This document shows, piece by piece, positions 7,762 to 15,156 of a stretch of 20,764 nt of DNA. The position numbers were made by a program, and so were the translations under genes. This DNA comes from a virus: IMG/VR virus record IMGVR_UViG_3300011118_000827, positions 1 to 20,764 of that record; one strand, 5' to 3'. Below the pieces are notes generated by a model, which was given only the letters and a program-made list of their open reading frames with translations, ran no database searches and was not told where the DNA came from. The first letter of the stretch is position 1. Every line of letters begins with the position of its first letter.

Positions 7762-7766
7762 ACAGT

Positions 7767-8021
7767 ATGAATAAGAAAATTATAAATTTTGTTTTTACAA
7801 TTCTTCTTATAAAGGTGTTTGTCACATCTGGAAGTGGGATAGGATTCGCTTTATTCCTATTATTTTTCTGTGCTGACTGGTTTATAGTATTGTGGTTAAC
7901 CGATAAACTTAATTACGAAAGGAAACAAGATGAAACTCTACAAGGAAAACACAGGGTTTTTCATAAACATGGCTTTCTGGACATTGGCCATATTCACCGA
8001 TCCGATTTGGATGCTGATTAA
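7767..8021 (+). CDS. Small membrane protein, possibly translated leaderless
   Basis: 84 codons from ATG 7767. Residues 5-20 and 24-45 are hydrophobic (VFTILLIKVFV; GFALFLLFFCADWFIVLWL), indicating two membrane segments or a hairpin, followed by a charged, His-rich tail. No ribosome site precedes the ATG, and the promoter start falls on or within a base of it, so translation would need a leaderless mechanism. Its last 92 bases overlap the next ORF in another frame; that ORF has a better start, and the tail here may be read only because the frame is open. No family recognised. The hydrophobic coding over its first 50 codons argues that at least that part is real. Confidence 0.45.
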   Translation: MNKKIINFVFTILLIKVFVTSGSGIGFALFLLFFCADWFIVLWLTDKLNYERKQDETLQGKHRVFHKHGFLDIGHIHRSDLDAD

Positions 8022-8109
8022 AGAAATGGGACCGGCTTGCCTTATTCTGCCGGCTTTTTTCGGATTACTTCTTGGACATTGGGAAGCAGATATTGATTGG
8101 ACAATATAA
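7930..8109 (+). CDS. Small two-segment membrane protein (59 aa)
   Basis: Starts at ATG 7930 with AAAGGA at 7918-7923. Residues about 10-24 (FFINMAFWTLAIFTD) and 34-50 (ACLILPAFFGLLLG) are hydrophobic with a short charged turn, giving two likely membrane helices and an acidic C-terminus (EADIDWTI). Its TAA overlaps the next ATG as TAATG (8107-8111), the usual sign of coupled translation, which supports it as a real gene despite its length and its overlap with the ORF at 7767. Function unknown; position in the yhbH-spoVR transcript suggests a membrane partner of that module or an unrelated small phage function. Confidence 0.65.
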   Translation: MKLYKENTGFFINMAFWTLAIFTDPIWMLIKEMGPACLILPAFFGLLLGHWEADIDWTI

Positions 8110-8306
8110 TGAGAATAATAACTTTATTAACATATATGGGCATATCATTCTATAATGCTCTCATAGAAGGATGGACTGCATTGAAATCCATGTGGATGTG
8201 TTTAGTGTGGATGGCAAATCTCTGCACCTATGAAGTAGAAATAGAGGATGAAGAAGGTAATATAATTCATCACTTCCCACAATTAAATCATGGAGACAAC
8301 GAATGA
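8109..8306 (+). CDS. Small membrane protein with acidic tail (65 aa)
   Basis: Begins at ATG 8109, overlapping the previous stop (TAATG); the in-frame TTG at 8097 is unlikely. Residues 2-20 and 24-42 are hydrophobic with several Trp and Met (GWTALKSMWMCLVWMANL), followed by an acidic cytoplasm-like tail (EVEIEDEEGN) and a His/Asn-rich end. It ends as ATGA with the next gene, so translation is coupled on both sides. No family recognised. It is the third of a run of three membrane ORFs ahead of yhbH. Confidence 0.7.
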   Translation: MRIITLLTYMGISFYNALIEGWTALKSMWMCLVWMANLCTYEVEIEDEEGNIIHHFPQLNHGDNE

Positions 8307-8500
8307 AAATTGAAGTTACTTTAACTGTAGTAGAAAATGAGGCAGTTGAATATACTATCACAACAGGTGGAGAAACCTGGGCTGATATTCATACTATAAT
8401 TGATAATGCCGAAGACATAAATCTTCGTAAAAACAAAACTCAAAGGAAAAAAGTACTTGGGTTTATAGAAAACGGAAAGAAAAATGAAAGGAAAAGATAA
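8303..8500 (+). CDS. Small hypothetical protein (65 aa), basic C-terminus
   Basis: ATG 8303 overlaps the previous TGA (ATGA). Residues 1-20 alternate hydrophobic and polar (IEVTLTVVENEAVEYTITTG), typical of beta strands; residues 25-40 are probably helical; the end is strongly basic (KKNERKR). There is no membrane segment, unlike the three preceding ORFs. It ends directly at the yhbH start codon without a gap, so the two are translated together. Function unknown. Confidence 0.7.
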   Translation: MKIEVTLTVVENEAVEYTITTGGETWADIHTIIDNAEDINLRKNKTQRKKVLGFIENGKKNERKR

Positions 8501-9829
8501 ATGACAACGGTTTTTCATGACGACTGGGATTTAAGTGAGAAAGGTAAAAAGGATGCCGAACGTCACCAAGATAAAATCGACGATGCCATTCGAAAGAATG
8601 TTCGTGATGTTATTGGTGAGGAGTCAATCATTACTCAAAAGGGTAAACGAAAAGTTCGAATCCCTGTAAAGGGTATGAAAGATTACAAATTCGTTCATGG
8701 TGATAACAAAGGACCCACCGCCGGTGTTGGACAGGGTGATGGAGAAGCCGGTGATATTATTGGTCAAAGACCAAGACAAGATGGTAATGGTGATCCGGGT
8801 AAACCTGGTGACCAAAGAGGTGAAGACTATATGGAAGCAGAAGTCGATATTGACTACCTGCTTAAAATAATGTTCGAGGACCTTGGTCTACCCTGGATTG
8901 AGGAGAAGACTAAAGCCGCACAAATGGTTCCTAAAGGATGGAAGTTTGAAACAATTTCCAAAAAAGGTATCATGCCGAGGCTACATAAGAAAAGAACTAT
9001 GATGGAGGCAGTCAAACGAAATATCATGTTGGCCGCTGAAATTATGAGAGTAACCGGTGTTGATGAGCCAACAGCATACAAGGCTTTGAACCAAGCCTTC
9101 GGTGATGTAAATTATGCTATTGACATCATTGAAAAGGATGAAGTCACATCAGATCAAGATACATTAGTTATCAATGAGGATGACTTACGATACAAACAAA
9201 TTGAGCAGGATGTTGAATATCATTCTAATGCTGTAGTCATAGCAATGATGGATGTATCTTACTCAATGGGTAGAGAAAAGAAGTACTTATGTAGAAGTCT
9301 TCTTTTCTGGTTGACTGAGTTCTTAAAGAAACGATATGACCATGTAGAAATTAAATTCATTCAGCATACAACAGAAGCACTAGTTGTTGATGAAGATACA
9401 TTCTTTCACACTCATACAACTGGTGGTACCATGTGTTATACTGCTTTCGAAAGAGCTAACTACATGATCGACACCGAATATCCTCTGAATGAATGGAATG
9501 TATACTGTATCTATGTTGGTGATGGTGAGGATTTTGAACCAAAGAAAACTGTTACTCATATAGATATTATGCTTAAGAAAGAAATCAACATGTTAGGTTA
9601 TGTTGAAATTGATCTTGACCATGAAGAAGATGATAGTTTTGGTTATAGAGATATGATGCGAACTCTTCTGGTAGAAATTAAAAAGAAATGGAACTTCTTC
9701 CATAACCGTGAGAAGCAAACTGACTTCTATAAAAATGAGAAGAAAAGATTCCTTTGTGCAGTCATTCGAAACAAAACCCATGTGTGGCCAGCCTTGAAAC
9801 ACATGCTATTTGAAAAGGAGAAGAAATAA
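8501..9829 (+). CDS. yhbH: YhbH/YeaH-type DUF444 protein with VWA domain
   Basis: 442 residues. DUF444 proteins (Bacillus YhbH, E. coli YeaH) are encoded beside prkA and spoVR and are thought to act with them. The N-terminus (WDLSEKGKKDAERHQDKI, then IRKNVRDVIGEESII and KVRIPVKGMKDYKF) matches the Bacillus YhbH pattern rather than the enterobacterial one. Residues about 68-110 form a Gly/Asp-rich disordered linker, followed by EDYMEAEVDIDYLL. The C-terminal von Willebrand A domain has an intact metal site: Asp251-x-Ser253-x-Ser255 (DVSYS), a TGGT loop near 305, and Asp341 in YVGDGEDF. AAA+ ATPases often work with VWA partners (MoxR-type pairs), which fits pairing with PrkA. ATG 8501 follows the previous stop directly, with AAAGGAAA as ribosome site. 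It ends TAATG with the next gene. Confidence 0.94.
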   Translation: MTTVFHDDWDLSEKGKKDAERHQDKIDDAIRKNVRDVIGEESIITQKGKRKVRIPVKGMKDYKFVHGDNKGPTAGVGQGDGEAGDIIGQRPRQDGNGDPGKPGDQRGEDYMEAEVDIDYLLKIMFEDLGLPWIEEKTKAAQMVPKGWKFETISKKGIMPRLHKKRTMMEAVKRNIMLAAEIMRVTGVDEPTAYKALNQAFGDVNYAIDIIEKDEVTSDQDTLVINEDDLRYKQIEQDVEYHSNAVVIAMMDVSYSMGREKKYLCRSLLFWLTEFLKKRYDHVEIKFIQHTTEALVVDEDTFFHTHTTGGTMCYTAFERANYMIDTEYPLNEWNVYCIYVGDGEDFEPKKTVTHIDIMLKKEINMLGYVEIDLDHEEDDSFGYRDMMRTLLVEIKKKWNFFHNREKQTDFYKNEKKRFLCAVIRNKTHVWPALKHMLFEKEKK

Positions 9830-10044
9830 TGGAAATATTAAAAGAAAAACAATTAGACAGTGGTGATTATCTATGGGATATAGAATGCACTGAAGAAGAA
9901 ATTGTACACTTCAGAGCATATGCACTGGAAAAAGGACAGAAAATCCAGGACATGAGCGACGAGGAAATAATCCAATTCTCTGTCTTGGGAATGTTAAAAG
10001 AACAGATTGATAAAGACGAAAGGATTGAAAATGAACAAGACTGA
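9829..10044 (+). CDS. Small acidic protein between yhbH and spoVR (71 aa)
   Basis: Starts at ATG 9829 within TAATG and overlaps the spoVR start by 14 bases, so it is translationally locked between the two. The protein is acidic and mostly helical (CTEEEIVHFRAYALEKGQ, then MSDEEIIQFSVLGMLKEQ), with no membrane segment, Cys motif or known domain that I recognise. Bacterial loci do not normally have a gene here, so it may be a phage-specific adaptor, but only its position supports that. Confidence 0.75.
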   Translation: MEILKEKQLDSGDYLWDIECTEEEIVHFRAYALEKGQKIQDMSDEEIIQFSVLGMLKEQIDKDERIENEQD

Positions 10045-11605
10045 GCTACAACGACTTGTAAAAATAGAGGATAGGATATATCAGATCGCGAAAGATTTTG
10101 GACTTGACTTCTGTGATATTGAATTTGATATTATTCCAGACCAGAAAATGCTAGAGATTATGGCTTATCGAATCCCTGGTAACATTTCAAACTGGAAATA
10201 TGGTCGTGACTATGAACGACTCAGAACTATCCATGAAAAAGTTCATGCTGGTCTTCCATTAGAAGTCGTTATAAACTCAGACCCATCAAGAGCATATCTG
10301 ATGAAAGACAATACTCTCGCAATCCAAGCACTAGTCATGGCCCATGTTGTTGGTCACGTTGCTTTCTTCACAATGAATAAGTACTTTCAAAATACAAATA
10401 AGGATATTATTCCTTATTTGAGTGAAGCAACAAAACGATTTAACAAATATGAAAGAATGTATGGCATAAATGAGGTTGAAAGAATAATTGATGCTGGTCA
10501 TTCAATTCAGTTTCACTCAAGTCCATTTGATAACGAAACTGAAGATGAAAAAAGAGATAGAATATATGAACAAAAAATGAAACAGGCTCACACTAAAAGA
10601 GCTACTGAATTTGAGGATATTGTTCCTGTTGATGAGTCATACAAAGATATGGATGTTTCTCTTTTCAATCAACGACTATGGAGAGCATTGAAGTTAAAGA
10701 CACCGATTGAACCAACTGAAGATTTATTGAGATACATAATTGATAACTCCAATTCTCTTGAAAACTGGCAAAAGGATGTTCTTGAAACAATGAGGGGAGA
10801 AGGTAGATACTTCTGGCCTCAAATGAGAACGAAGTATATGAACGAAGGTTTCGCAACTTTCTGGCATGAAAAAATTATGAAGCAATTGTTTGATGAAGAG
10901 TTGCTTAACATGACAGACCATGCTCAGTATAACTTTTCTAACTCGCTAGTCAAGGCCGCTAACAGAACAGCCTTGAATCCATATCTTGTTGGTTCCAAAA
11001 TGTGGGAAGATATAGTAAACAGATGGGACAAAGGTAGACATGGCAGAGAATGGAACCAATGCAATGATAGAAAACAAAAAGAAGTCTGGGACAAGCATGA
11101 CATGAAAGGCAAGGAGAAAATGTTCGAAATAATGAGGACCCATACAGACTGGCTCTTTATGAAAGGATATTTAACTCCAGATTTGGTTGATGAAATGGAA
11201 CTTTACATCTTTGTTGAAAGAACAACTCCAATGACTGAGGACTTAGTCATTACAAAACAAAGAGCTGAGAAAATTGCTGAATTGATTATAACAAGTTTCA
11301 CTCATAGTCATGTACCGAAGGTTGAAGTCACAGATGGAAACTACGATCAAAAAGGATATTTGTTCTTGACTCACAGATGGTCCGGAGCAAACCTCAAACA
11401 GGATTACTGTAAAAAGACCTTGCAACATATTGCTAACATTTGGGGAACCAACTGTTATCTTGAATCAAAAGATGGTCCTGATAAAAGATTATTATATAAG
11501 GTTGAAAGAAAAGCAAAACTTGGTGGTCCATCAAAAACCGGCCAACCACCATTAAATACTCCACCATCAAGTAATGTTTGGTCTACAATGACTGTTTCTG
11601 AATAA
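10031..11605 (+). CDS. spoVR: SpoVR/YcgB family protein
   Basis: 524 residues from ATG 10031, against about 470 in Bacillus SpoVR and 510 in E. coli YcgB. SpoVR is needed for normal spore cortex in Bacillus; its biochemical activity is not established. Family hallmarks: the N-terminal FDIIPDQKMLEIMAYRIPG block (about 33-51), SNWKYGRDYERLR (54-66), LEVVINSDPSRAYLMKDN, and MAHVVGHVAFF with His105 and His109 followed by NKYF. The Glu/His-rich central part includes YMNEGFATFWHEKIM (near 274-288), another conserved block with possible metal ligands. The last 40 residues are Pro/Ser-rich and probably disordered. The TTG at 10007 is a poorer start; ATG 10031 has AAAGGA at 10018-10023. It is the last gene of its unit and looks complete. 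Confidence 0.95.
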   Translation: MNKTELQRLVKIEDRIYQIAKDFGLDFCDIEFDIIPDQKMLEIMAYRIPGNISNWKYGRDYERLRTIHEKVHAGLPLEVVINSDPSRAYLMKDNTLAIQALVMAHVVGHVAFFTMNKYFQNTNKDIIPYLSEATKRFNKYERMYGINEVERIIDAGHSIQFHSSPFDNETEDEKRDRIYEQKMKQAHTKRATEFEDIVPVDESYKDMDVSLFNQRLWRALKLKTPIEPTEDLLRYIIDNSNSLENWQKDVLETMRGEGRYFWPQMRTKYMNEGFATFWHEKIMKQLFDEELLNMTDHAQYNFSNSLVKAANRTALNPYLVGSKMWEDIVNRWDKGRHGREWNQCNDRKQKEVWDKHDMKGKEKMFEIMRTHTDWLFMKGYLTPDLVDEMELYIFVERTTPMTEDLVITKQRAEKIAELIITSFTHSHVPKVEVTDGNYDQKGYLFLTHRWSGANLKQDYCKKTLQHIANIWGTNCYLESKDGPDKRLLYKVERKAKLGGPSKTGQPPLNTPPSSNVWSTMTVSE

Positions 11606-11656
11606 AAAAAACCCTGTATTTCTGCTAAATAACTAAGTATAGATACAGGGTTTTTT
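11606..11656 (+). terminator. Intrinsic terminator after spoVR
   Basis: A perfect 14-bp stem, AAAAAACCCTGTAT (11606-11619) with ATACAGGGTTTTTT (11643-11656), and an unusually long 23-base loop. The A and T flanks make it potentially bidirectional. The loop and right arm contain TATAGATA (11638-11645), one mismatch from the late promoter octamer, which might start terL transcription. Confidence 0.85.
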
Positions 11657-11688
11657 ATGCCCTAAAGTTGTAACTTGGGGAGAAAGGA

Positions 11689-13236
11689 ATGGCAATAAGA
11701 TATGATGAGCAGTATGTAAAGAGACCAAGGGCAGAGCTAGAGTATGAACCAGATCAGATAATTGAACTACAAAAATGTATGGCGAGTGTAACGTACTTCC
11801 TTAAATACGTTAAGATTGTAAATCCAGATAAAGGGGAAATTTTATTCGAACCCAGAGATTATCAATGGGAACTCCTGGAAAAATTCCAGAAGCATAGATT
11901 CAATGTTGGATTATGTTCAAGACAGTCTGGTAAAACTACTATCGTTTCTGCTTATGTTCTATGGTATGCTATTTTTCATGCAGATAAAAATATAGGTATT
12001 GTTTCAAATAAAGAGTCAAGTGCTAAGATGATTCTAGCAAGACTCAAAAGAATGTATGAGTCATTACCAATTTGGTTAAAGCCAGGTGTTACTGAGTACT
12101 CAAAAACATTTACTACGTTCGATAATGGAACAAGAATAGTTATATCAGCAACCTCACCCGATGCCTTTCGTGGTGAGTCAATGAACCTACTATGTTGCGA
12201 CGAGTTCGCATTCGTCCCCAGTATAGCAGCCGAAGACTTCTGGGCTGCTAACTATCCTACCATTTCCGCATCCAAAGAAGCAAAAATCATAATCATATCC
12301 ACTCCAAATGGTTTGTTCAATATATTCCATAGAATATGGTCCCAGGCCAAAGCAGGTCTAAATACTTTTGTTACCACAAAAGTAAGCTATGAAAGAGTGC
12401 CAGGCAGAGATGAAGAGTGGGCAAAAGAACAGGTCAAAAACCTTGGAATGTTAAAATTCAATCAAGAGTTTGCAGTTGAGTTCATTGGTTCTACAAATAC
12501 CGTTCTTAACTCAGAAACTATTAAAGTACTTTTGGCTTCTCATAAAGACCCTAACTACATGGACTTAGAAGATAGATTAAGAATTTGGGAGAAACCAAAA
12601 GAAAGATCAGTATATGCCATGGGAGTAGACCCATCAAAAGGAACAGGTGAACACTGGTCTACAATACAGATTTTTGAAATAATATCTTTAAATCCTGTAA
12701 GAATGGATCAGGTTGCCGTGTTCGAACATAACTTAACCGATGTATATGACTTCTGTGATATAATTGATAGACTCTCAATGTACTATAACGGCGCATATAT
12801 TATGTGTGAAAATAATGGTGAGGGTTCAGCAGTTATTCAAAGACTATGGTGGGATATAGAAAATGAAAATCTAGTTAACTCTGGTGCTAAGACAGCAAGC
12901 CTTGGTATTAGAGCTTCAAGAATAACAAAACCAAAAGCTGTTTTACTTATGAAGAAACTTATTGAAGATGGTAGTGTAAAAATAATTGACAAAAACACCA
13001 TCGAACAACTCAGTTCTTTTATTGAAGAAAAAAACAAATTCTTTGGTAAAGATAAACCAGATGACTTAGTCGCCGCTCTTTATTGGTGTTTATACTTATT
13101 AGAAATGGACATCCTTGATGAAAGTTATGGGTTTATTAAAAGAGAAGACGATGAAGATGGATGGGGTGTCTTATCAGACGTAGAATCAGACGTAGAAGAT
13201 TGGACTTGGTTGACAGACACGGAAGTTTTTGAATAA
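11689..13236 (+). CDS. gp17: Terminase large subunit (T4 gp17-like)
   Basis: 515 residues (T4 gp17: 610). It packages DNA into the prohead with an N-terminal ATPase and cuts concatemers with a C-terminal RNase H-like nuclease. ATPase motifs: adenine/Q region YQWELLEKF (58-66), Walker A SRQSGKTT (77-84), Walker B LLCCDE with Asp171 and Glu172, and the coupling motif IIISTPNG near 200-207. Nuclease residues: Asp314 (GVDPSKG), Glu374 (CENNGEG) and Asp458 or Asp459 (KPDDLVAAL). All catalytic residues are present. The N-terminal extension of T4 gp17 is shortened. ATG 11689 follows GGGGAGAAAGGA. The gene is separated from terS by the PrkA-YhbH-SpoVR region. Confidence 0.97.
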   Translation: MAIRYDEQYVKRPRAELEYEPDQIIELQKCMASVTYFLKYVKIVNPDKGEILFEPRDYQWELLEKFQKHRFNVGLCSRQSGKTTIVSAYVLWYAIFHADKNIGIVSNKESSAKMILARLKRMYESLPIWLKPGVTEYSKTFTTFDNGTRIVISATSPDAFRGESMNLLCCDEFAFVPSIAAEDFWAANYPTISASKEAKIIIISTPNGLFNIFHRIWSQAKAGLNTFVTTKVSYERVPGRDEEWAKEQVKNLGMLKFNQEFAVEFIGSTNTVLNSETIKVLLASHKDPNYMDLEDRLRIWEKPKERSVYAMGVDPSKGTGEHWSTIQIFEIISLNPVRMDQVAVFEHNLTDVYDFCDIIDRLSMYYNGAYIMCENNGEGSAVIQRLWWDIENENLVNSGAKTASLGIRASRITKPKAVLLMKKLIEDGSVKIIDKNTIEQLSSFIEEKNKFFGKDKPDDLVAALYWCLYLLEMDILDESYGFIKREDDEDGWGVLSDVESDVEDWTWLTDTEVFE

Positions 13237-13265
13237 ATAGATAAATAGAAATAAGAGGAAACAAA

Positions 13266-14120
13266 ATGTCTTTAACAAAACAACAATTAGCAGAAAACAT
13301 AAAACGTAGACTGGGTTATCCTATGGTAAAAGTAGAACTTCATCCACGACAGATTGAAGATGCGATTGACTATGCCCGTGATAAGTTTATCAAGTGGGCC
13401 ACAGGTCAAGCAACATCTGAAACATTTCTTACTATGTTACTTTCCGGTGGTCAAAACTTTTATGACTTACCAGTTGGCGTAACTGAAGTTTTATCTTATG
13501 ATGATAAAGGATCATCATGGGGAATTAATACATTATTTACTATTGATAATTACTTATACAGTAGAGGAGTATTTGATCCTATAATTTGGGGATCAGGTGG
13601 TGATTATAACCTAATTTCATATCACATTGCTAGAGATTTTTTAGATACTCTTTCAAAATACACACCGAGTGTGTATAACTGGAAGTATCATAGATTTACA
13701 AATCAAATGGAAATTCATCCAAAACCACCATGTGGAAATGCTTTAGATGTTCCTATAAGTGGAAGTGAATGTGATGACACTATTACTTATGGCACCGCTG
13801 ACTCACCTGGGTATGTATTATTAAGAACTTATATGATGGAAGGAAGTCAATATGCTAACACAGATAGAGGATGGGCGCCATTAGATAGCTTTGAAAATTT
13901 CTATACAAGCGATTGGATTTTTGACTATGCTCTTGCCGAATGCAAAATAGTACTCGGTAGGATAAGAACCAAATTTGCACAATTCGCGTCAATAGGAAAT
14001 ACTGGTATAGCTTTAGATGGAGACGCCCTCCTTAGCGAGGGTATAGAAGAAAAACGAGAACTTAAAGAAACACTACAATTAGAAGAAGTATGGGATGGCC
14101 TTGGTATATCCATGGCCTAA
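13266..14120 (+). CDS. gp13: Probable neck protein / head completion (T4 gp13-like)
   Basis: 284 residues. The N-terminus (LTKQQLAENIKRRLGYPMVKVEL, then QIEDAIDYARDKFIKW) is the helical adaptor-like start seen in gp13-type connector proteins of T4-like phages, followed by a beta-rich middle with VTEVLSYDD, NFYDLPVGV and FEIHPKP-like strands (MEIHPKPPCG) and a helical end with Ala-rich FDYALAECKIVLGRIRTKF. gp13 and gp14 form the collar that closes the portal after packaging. The order terL-gp13-gp14-gp15 supports the call; direct sequence resemblance to T4 gp13 is weak. Start ATG 13266 with AGAGGAAA upstream. It stops directly before the ribosome site of the next gene. Confidence 0.6.
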   Translation: MSLTKQQLAENIKRRLGYPMVKVELHPRQIEDAIDYARDKFIKWATGQATSETFLTMLLSGGQNFYDLPVGVTEVLSYDDKGSSWGINTLFTIDNYLYSRGVFDPIIWGSGGDYNLISYHIARDFLDTLSKYTPSVYNWKYHRFTNQMEIHPKPPCGNALDVPISGSECDDTITYGTADSPGYVLLRTYMMEGSQYANTDRGWAPLDSFENFYTSDWIFDYALAECKIVLGRIRTKFAQFASIGNTGIALDGDALLSEGIEEKRELKETLQLEEVWDGLGISMA

Positions 14121-14130
14121 AGGAGATAAA

Positions 14131-14472
14131 ATGTCAGAATTAAGCGCATATGAAAAAATGTTAAAAGATGGAACGGCTTTTAAACAAATAAAGATAGAAC
14201 AACCAACACCTGATAACCCGGATGGTGGTATGGGTAGAGGAGCCGATCCAGATCGTGAAATAGACTACAGTGTATTCGACGACCACATGAAAGGCGTGAT
14301 ACAGGAAAAAATAGAAGCAAAGAAAGCGGCAGCCGGAACACCAGAAAGACCAGGTCCACCGCCTTCACCACAACAAGGTGATAAAATGGCAAGACTTGAA
14401 AGGAGAATTGAACTTCTTGAACAAGCACTCAGCCTTGTAATGGAAACTCAAACCAAATTAATGAGAGGATAA
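14131..14472 (+). CDS. Hypothetical protein with Pro-rich linker and C-terminal coiled coil (113 aa)
   Basis: ATG 14131 is chosen because AGGAG (14121-14125) precedes it; an in-frame ATG at 14095 lies inside the previous gene and has no ribosome site. The protein has a short N-terminal helix (SAYEKMLKDGTAF), a Gly/Asp-rich part, an Ala/Pro-rich linker (TPERPGPPPSPQQGD) and a Leu-heptad helix (MARLERRIELLEQALSLVME) that should form a coiled coil. No family recognised. Its place among neck genes suggests a small head-neck or assembly factor. The next gene starts one base after its stop. Confidence 0.75.
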   Translation: MSELSAYEKMLKDGTAFKQIKIEQPTPDNPDGGMGRGADPDREIDYSVFDDHMKGVIQEKIEAKKAAAGTPERPGPPPSPQQGDKMARLERRIELLEQALSLVMETQTKLMRG

Positions 14473-14473
14473 A

Positions 14474-15148
14474 TTGGGTAAAGCAGCAAGACAAAGACGG
14501 CCTGATTGGCAGTTATATGACATTAGACATAATGTTGAACACGACTTATTTGAAGGTTATATAACCGAGTTCACAGACATTTCTGGTATAGTATGTGATT
14601 ATTATATTAGAGATAGGAGAGTAGAGTTAGATACTCTTTATGGTGAGTCAACTAATACTAATTACTTGAAGCCATTAAAGACCAAACTTATCTATGAACC
14701 AACAGAAGAACCAACTCTAACAAGAGGGTTTGGTATTCATTCAGAAGAAGCAATTCAATATGCTTCAGTTCCAAAATTTACTTTCACTCGCGATGTAAGC
14801 GCTGGTTATCACCCGATTCCAGGAGACGTTCTTGTAACACTCTGGAATAATAGAGCATATGAAATAGCAGATGTTGCTGAAGAAGAACATATTTTTCAAC
14901 TCAAAAAATTCATTTGGGGTTTTATACTTAGAGCATATAGATTCAGCGATCAATCAGATGCAGCAGTTGGACTTCAAACAACCGTTGGCGCTGAAGAACC
15001 TTTCAGAGATTTTAGAGAACCAACAGATAAAGATATTGATACGTTTACAGAACCACTTACAGCTTTCGGGGATAATGAGTGGTTAGAAGACGAGAGTGAA
15101 GATATATATGACTACGAAGGAATAGATACCAGTGTATATGGTTACTAG
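14474..15148 (+). CDS. gp14: Probable neck protein (T4 gp14-like), TTG start
   Basis: 224 residues (T4 gp14: 256). The segment DYYIRDRRVELDTLYGES, then the strand-rich part around TRGFGIHSEEAIQYASVPKF, PIPGDVLVTLWNNRAYEI and the end FQLKKFIWGFILRAYRFSDQ follow the pattern of gp14-type proteins (DxLxGE ... F-x-PxxGDLIYFP-x-x-x-FEI ... YQLG-x-x-YTYKLKCELFKYS). An in-frame TGA at 14462-14464 leaves TTG 14474 as the only usable early start, with AGAGGA just before it. The C-terminus is very acidic (EDESEDIYDYEG). It lies between gp13-like and gp15-like genes. Confidence 0.65.
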   Translation: MGKAARQRRPDWQLYDIRHNVEHDLFEGYITEFTDISGIVCDYYIRDRRVELDTLYGESTNTNYLKPLKTKLIYEPTEEPTLTRGFGIHSEEAIQYASVPKFTFTRDVSAGYHPIPGDVLVTLWNNRAYEIADVAEEEHIFQLKKFIWGFILRAYRFSDQSDAAVGLQTTVGAEEPFRDFREPTDKDIDTFTEPLTAFGDNEWLEDESEDIYDYEGIDTSVYGY

Positions 15149-15156
15149 GAGATAAA

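Noticed and set aside
14871-15086. 71-codon ORF inside the gp14-like gene
   Set aside because: Nested out of frame in a recognised gene; composition typical of a shadow frame.
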